Below, piece by piece: positions 62,002 to 64,000 of a DNA stretch of 64,000 nt; the first letter of the stretch is position 1, and every line of letters begins with the position of its first letter. The notes under the pieces are model-generated. The model searched no databases, was not told where the DNA came from, and worked only from the letters and a program-made list of their open reading frames with translations. The position numbers and the translations under genes are program-made. Origin of the DNA: Sphingobacterium kitahiroshimense (GTDB lineage: Bacteria; Bacteroidota; Bacteroidia; Sphingobacteriales; Sphingobacteriaceae); the NCBI RefSeq assembly GCF_025961315.1, contig NZ_JAOQNK010000001.1:6138001-6202000 (forward strand), written 5' to 3'.

Positions 62002-64000
62002 ATGAAAATCTGTACAGTGAAGAAGTATTTAGTATTAATTTTAGTGATGTTTTTCTTCGGGAAGATTAGTGCTCAGAGTGCTGTTGAAACCGCTGCAAGT
62101 GAATATCATCAGGTCGCTGAAGGCAGTGAGCAACAGCTACTGTTGGCGGGCAAATATGCGCATGCACTTTTTTTTAATGGTCAGCAAAAGGAAGCGATGG
62201 AGTTGCTGCAAAAAAATATAGCTAGAGCATCTAAAAAGCTTGACGGACAATACGCTGCACAGCTGTGTGGTATTGCCGCAATGAACAGCAAGATACTAGA
62301 AGATAATACATCCGCTAACAGATATCTCGCGCAGGCTAAAATATTTGCAAAAAAAACCAAAGAGCTGAGCATTAAAGGATATGTGTCGTATTGTGAGGGT
62401 TGGATGCATGCGAGGAATAATCAGGAGCAACAGGCGATCCGATGCTTCCAGAACGCTTTAGTGTTTTACGATCAAGCCCCTCAGACAGATATCGTTATAT
62501 CTAGAAAAACTGCAATTTATAAGGAGCTATCATCGATCTATTCAAACTGGAAAACATATGACTTACAGGAAAAATACGCTAAACTTACTCTGGAAGTCGC
62601 TAAATTAAGAAATAGACCCATGGATATTTTTGACGCTTACATGTCTATGGGATATAATTATCAGGAGCAGTACATCAATCAGCCCGAAAATGAGCATCTT
62701 CGTAATCAGTCTGAAAGTTATTACCTCCAAGCTATTAAATTCTATGAAAAGAACAGCTCAACAATGGCTGTGCCCTCTGACTTATCTTTTGCAGCAATTA
62801 ACCTAGCCAATCTGTATTTACAGTATTATCCGGCGTCCTATAAAACAAAATCGCTCCAGTATGCGCAACAGGGACTAGAAGTTGGACAAAAAACAGAACA
62901 ATATGCTCAGGTAGCTTCGGCTTATGGAATAATGGCAGAATATAGCATGAAAGAAGGTGATACAGAAACCGCAAAAAAATACCTCCTTGCTTCATTAGCC
63001 ACGCTCATGAAAGATACTGTAATAGAAAATACGATTGCCCTTAGCTTATATCAAAAGCTCGCAGAGGTATATGAGACAGAAGGTCAGTATCATGAAGCCT
63101 ATCATTACTATAAACAATATGTTAAGCTCTACGAAGAGGTTTTCAATGCAAATAAAATGGAACAGGGGCGCAGATTAGAAGCGCAGTTTGAAAAAGAGAG
63201 ACAGCAACAACAGTTGATAAGACTGCGATTTGAAGCCGAAAAGAGAAAACAACAAATCTCGTTGATGCATGCGCATAATAAGGCGCAGCTGCAGGATTTG
63301 GAAAACTTAAAATTAAATGAAGAAATTCAGCGTCAGCATATAGAAGTTATCCAGCTAGAGGCAGATAACAGAGGTAAAGAACTTAAACTTTCACGTGTTG
63401 AGATACAGCAGCGGGCAGCACAACTTAAAACTTCTCAAAAAGAACTTGCATACAAATCAAAAATAAATTCAGTCTATTTTTTCCTTATCCTGACATTTAT
63501 CATAGCTGCCATGTTGATCTATTATGCTTATCGCCAGCATCTCAAAACATTAAAACAGAAAGAAAGCCTACAGGTTTTGGTCTCCATGTTAGAGGGGCAG
63601 GAAACCGAACGTTCACGTATTGCCAGAGATCTTCATGATGGATTAGGCGGTATTTTGTCCGGGACAAAAATCACTTTATCCGGTCTTACGCTATTGAATG
63701 AGAATGATTCCAGTAGAAATACACTGAATAAATCTTTAGATCAGCTCGATGTTGCTGTAGTCGAGTTGCGCCGCATTGCACATAACCTTATGCCTGAACT
63801 ATTGGATAAATATGGCTTGGAGGAAGCTCTTAAAGAATATGCTGAACGCATGAGTAACGATGAGCTTGAGATTTCCAGTCAATTTGTAAAGTTGGAAGCC
63901 GACCTTTCAAAAGATAAACAAATAGTCGTCTACAGAATAATCCAGGAGCTGGTAAATAATGCGGTGAAACATGCTCAGGCTTCACAGATTATAGTGCAAC
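62002..64000 (+). CDS. TPR-repeat sensor histidine kinase, truncated by the window end
   Basis: The frame from ATG 62002 stays open for 666 codons to the last base. It has a signal peptide (MKICTVKKYLVLILVMFFFG, ending SAQ), TPR-like repeats, a Gln/Glu-rich coiled coil, one transmembrane helix (VYFFLILTFIIAAMLIYYAY), the HisKA_3 motif ARDLHDGLGG with phospho-acceptor His545, and the start of the ATPase domain (N-box ELVNNAVKH). It closely parallels the kinase at 26048-28306 throughout. Any response regulator would lie beyond the window. Confidence 0.93.
   Translation, partial: MKICTVKKYLVLILVMFFFGKISAQSAVETAASEYHQVAEGSEQQLLLAGKYAHALFFNGQQKEAMELLQKNIARASKKLDGQYAAQLCGIAAMNSKILEDNTSANRYLAQAKIFAKKTKELSIKGYVSYCEGWMHARNNQEQQAIRCFQNALVFYDQAPQTDIVISRKTAIYKELSSIYSNWKTYDLQEKYAKLTLEVAKLRNRPMDIFDAYMSMGYNYQEQYINQPENEHLRNQSESYYLQAIKFYEKNSSTMAVPSDLSFAAINLANLYLQYYPASYKTKSLQYAQQGLEVGQKTEQYAQVASAYGIMAEYSMKEGDTETAKKYLLASLATLMKDTVIENTIALSLYQKLAEVYETEGQYHEAYHYYKQYVKLYEEVFNANKMEQGRRLEAQFEKERQQQQLIRLRFEAEKRKQQISLMHAHNKAQLQDLENLKLNEEIQRQHIEVIQLEADNRGKELKLSRVEIQQRAAQLKTSQKELAYKSKINSVYFFLILTFIIAAMLIYYAYRQHLKTLKQKESLQVLVSMLEGQETERSRIARDLHDGLGGILSGTKITLSGLTLLNENDSSRNTLNKSLDQLDVAVVELRRIAHNLMPELLDKYGLEEALKEYAERMSNDELEISSQFVKLEADLSKDKQIVVYRIIQELVNNAVKHAQASQIIVQ

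Noticed and set aside
1..64000. CRISPR arrays, tRNA, rRNA, insertion sequences, prophage
   Set aside because: No regular repeat-spacer pattern, cloverleaf, transposase frame, integrase or phage structural gene was seen in either strand.

Overview
The window looks like chromosome from a Bacteroidota species, most likely of the Sphingobacteriaceae (Sphingobacterium or Pedobacter type). The signs are AT-rich DNA, a SusC/SusD pair driven by an ECF sigma factor and a FecR anti-sigma factor, TAnnTTTG-type promoter elements, many GLPGLI, DUF3857, DUF4954 and WG-repeat style proteins, and a complete lycopene-to-zeaxanthin operon with a CrtYcd-like cyclase. I found no rRNA, tRNA, insertion sequence, prophage or CRISPR array.

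Layout. 1-0.8 kb: an NrtR-like regulator with a degenerate Nudix domain and a palindrome upstream. 0.9-7.2 kb: a TetR regulator and the three genes of an RND efflux pump, closed by a strong terminator. 7.4-11.4 kb: glmS with a DUF4954 beta-helix protein. 11.6-15.5 kb: two overlapping DUF3857/transglutaminase-like genes. 15.6-21.0 kb: a small hypothetical gene, an aldo/keto reductase, an NAD(P)-binding protein, monomeric isocitrate dehydrogenase, a short hypothetical gene and a MepB-family gene. 21.3-25.2 kb: an operon of a lipoprotein, a DUF4836-like protein and a membrane-anchored protein. 25.4-28.3 kb: a TPR histidine kinase and its LuxR-type response regulator. A close paralogue of the kinase begins at 62.0 kb and runs off the window.

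28.4-37.5 kb is a housekeeping mix: WG-repeat protein, NAD(P)HX repair enzyme, DinB-like protein with an alpha/beta hydrolase, lipoprotein, VOC protein, ROK kinase, AlkB, and an XRE regulator with a palindromic operator. 37.6-45.4 kb is a nutrient-uptake locus on the minus strand: sigma factor, FecR, SusC, SusD and an endonuclease/exonuclease/phosphatase-family enzyme. 45.6-49.4 kb holds an M28 peptidase, a VOC gene broken by one TAG codon, a secreted hydrolase and a secreted 5-hydroxyisourate hydrolase.

49.5-55.1 kb is the clearest coherent system: an eight-gene minus-strand carotenoid operon (MarR regulator, crtI, crtB, unknown gene, SRPBCC protein, crtZ, lycopene cyclase, lipocalin). Its genes overlap or sit within 5 nt of each other, and two matching palindromes 32 bp apart lie just upstream. 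The enzymes would take GGPP to zeaxanthin; no GGPP synthase gene is in the window. 55.6-64 kb holds an SnoaL/NTF2-like gene broken by one TAA codon, a serine beta-lactamase-like hydrolase, a large thioredoxin-domain protein, a ChaN/EreA-like secreted protein, a YfbM protein and the second histidine kinase.

I see no convincing wholly new system. The best leads are the carotenoid operon's two uncharacterised members and its paired operators, the two genes each broken by one stop codon within 9 kb, the glmS-DUF4954 pair, and the duplicated TPR kinase.
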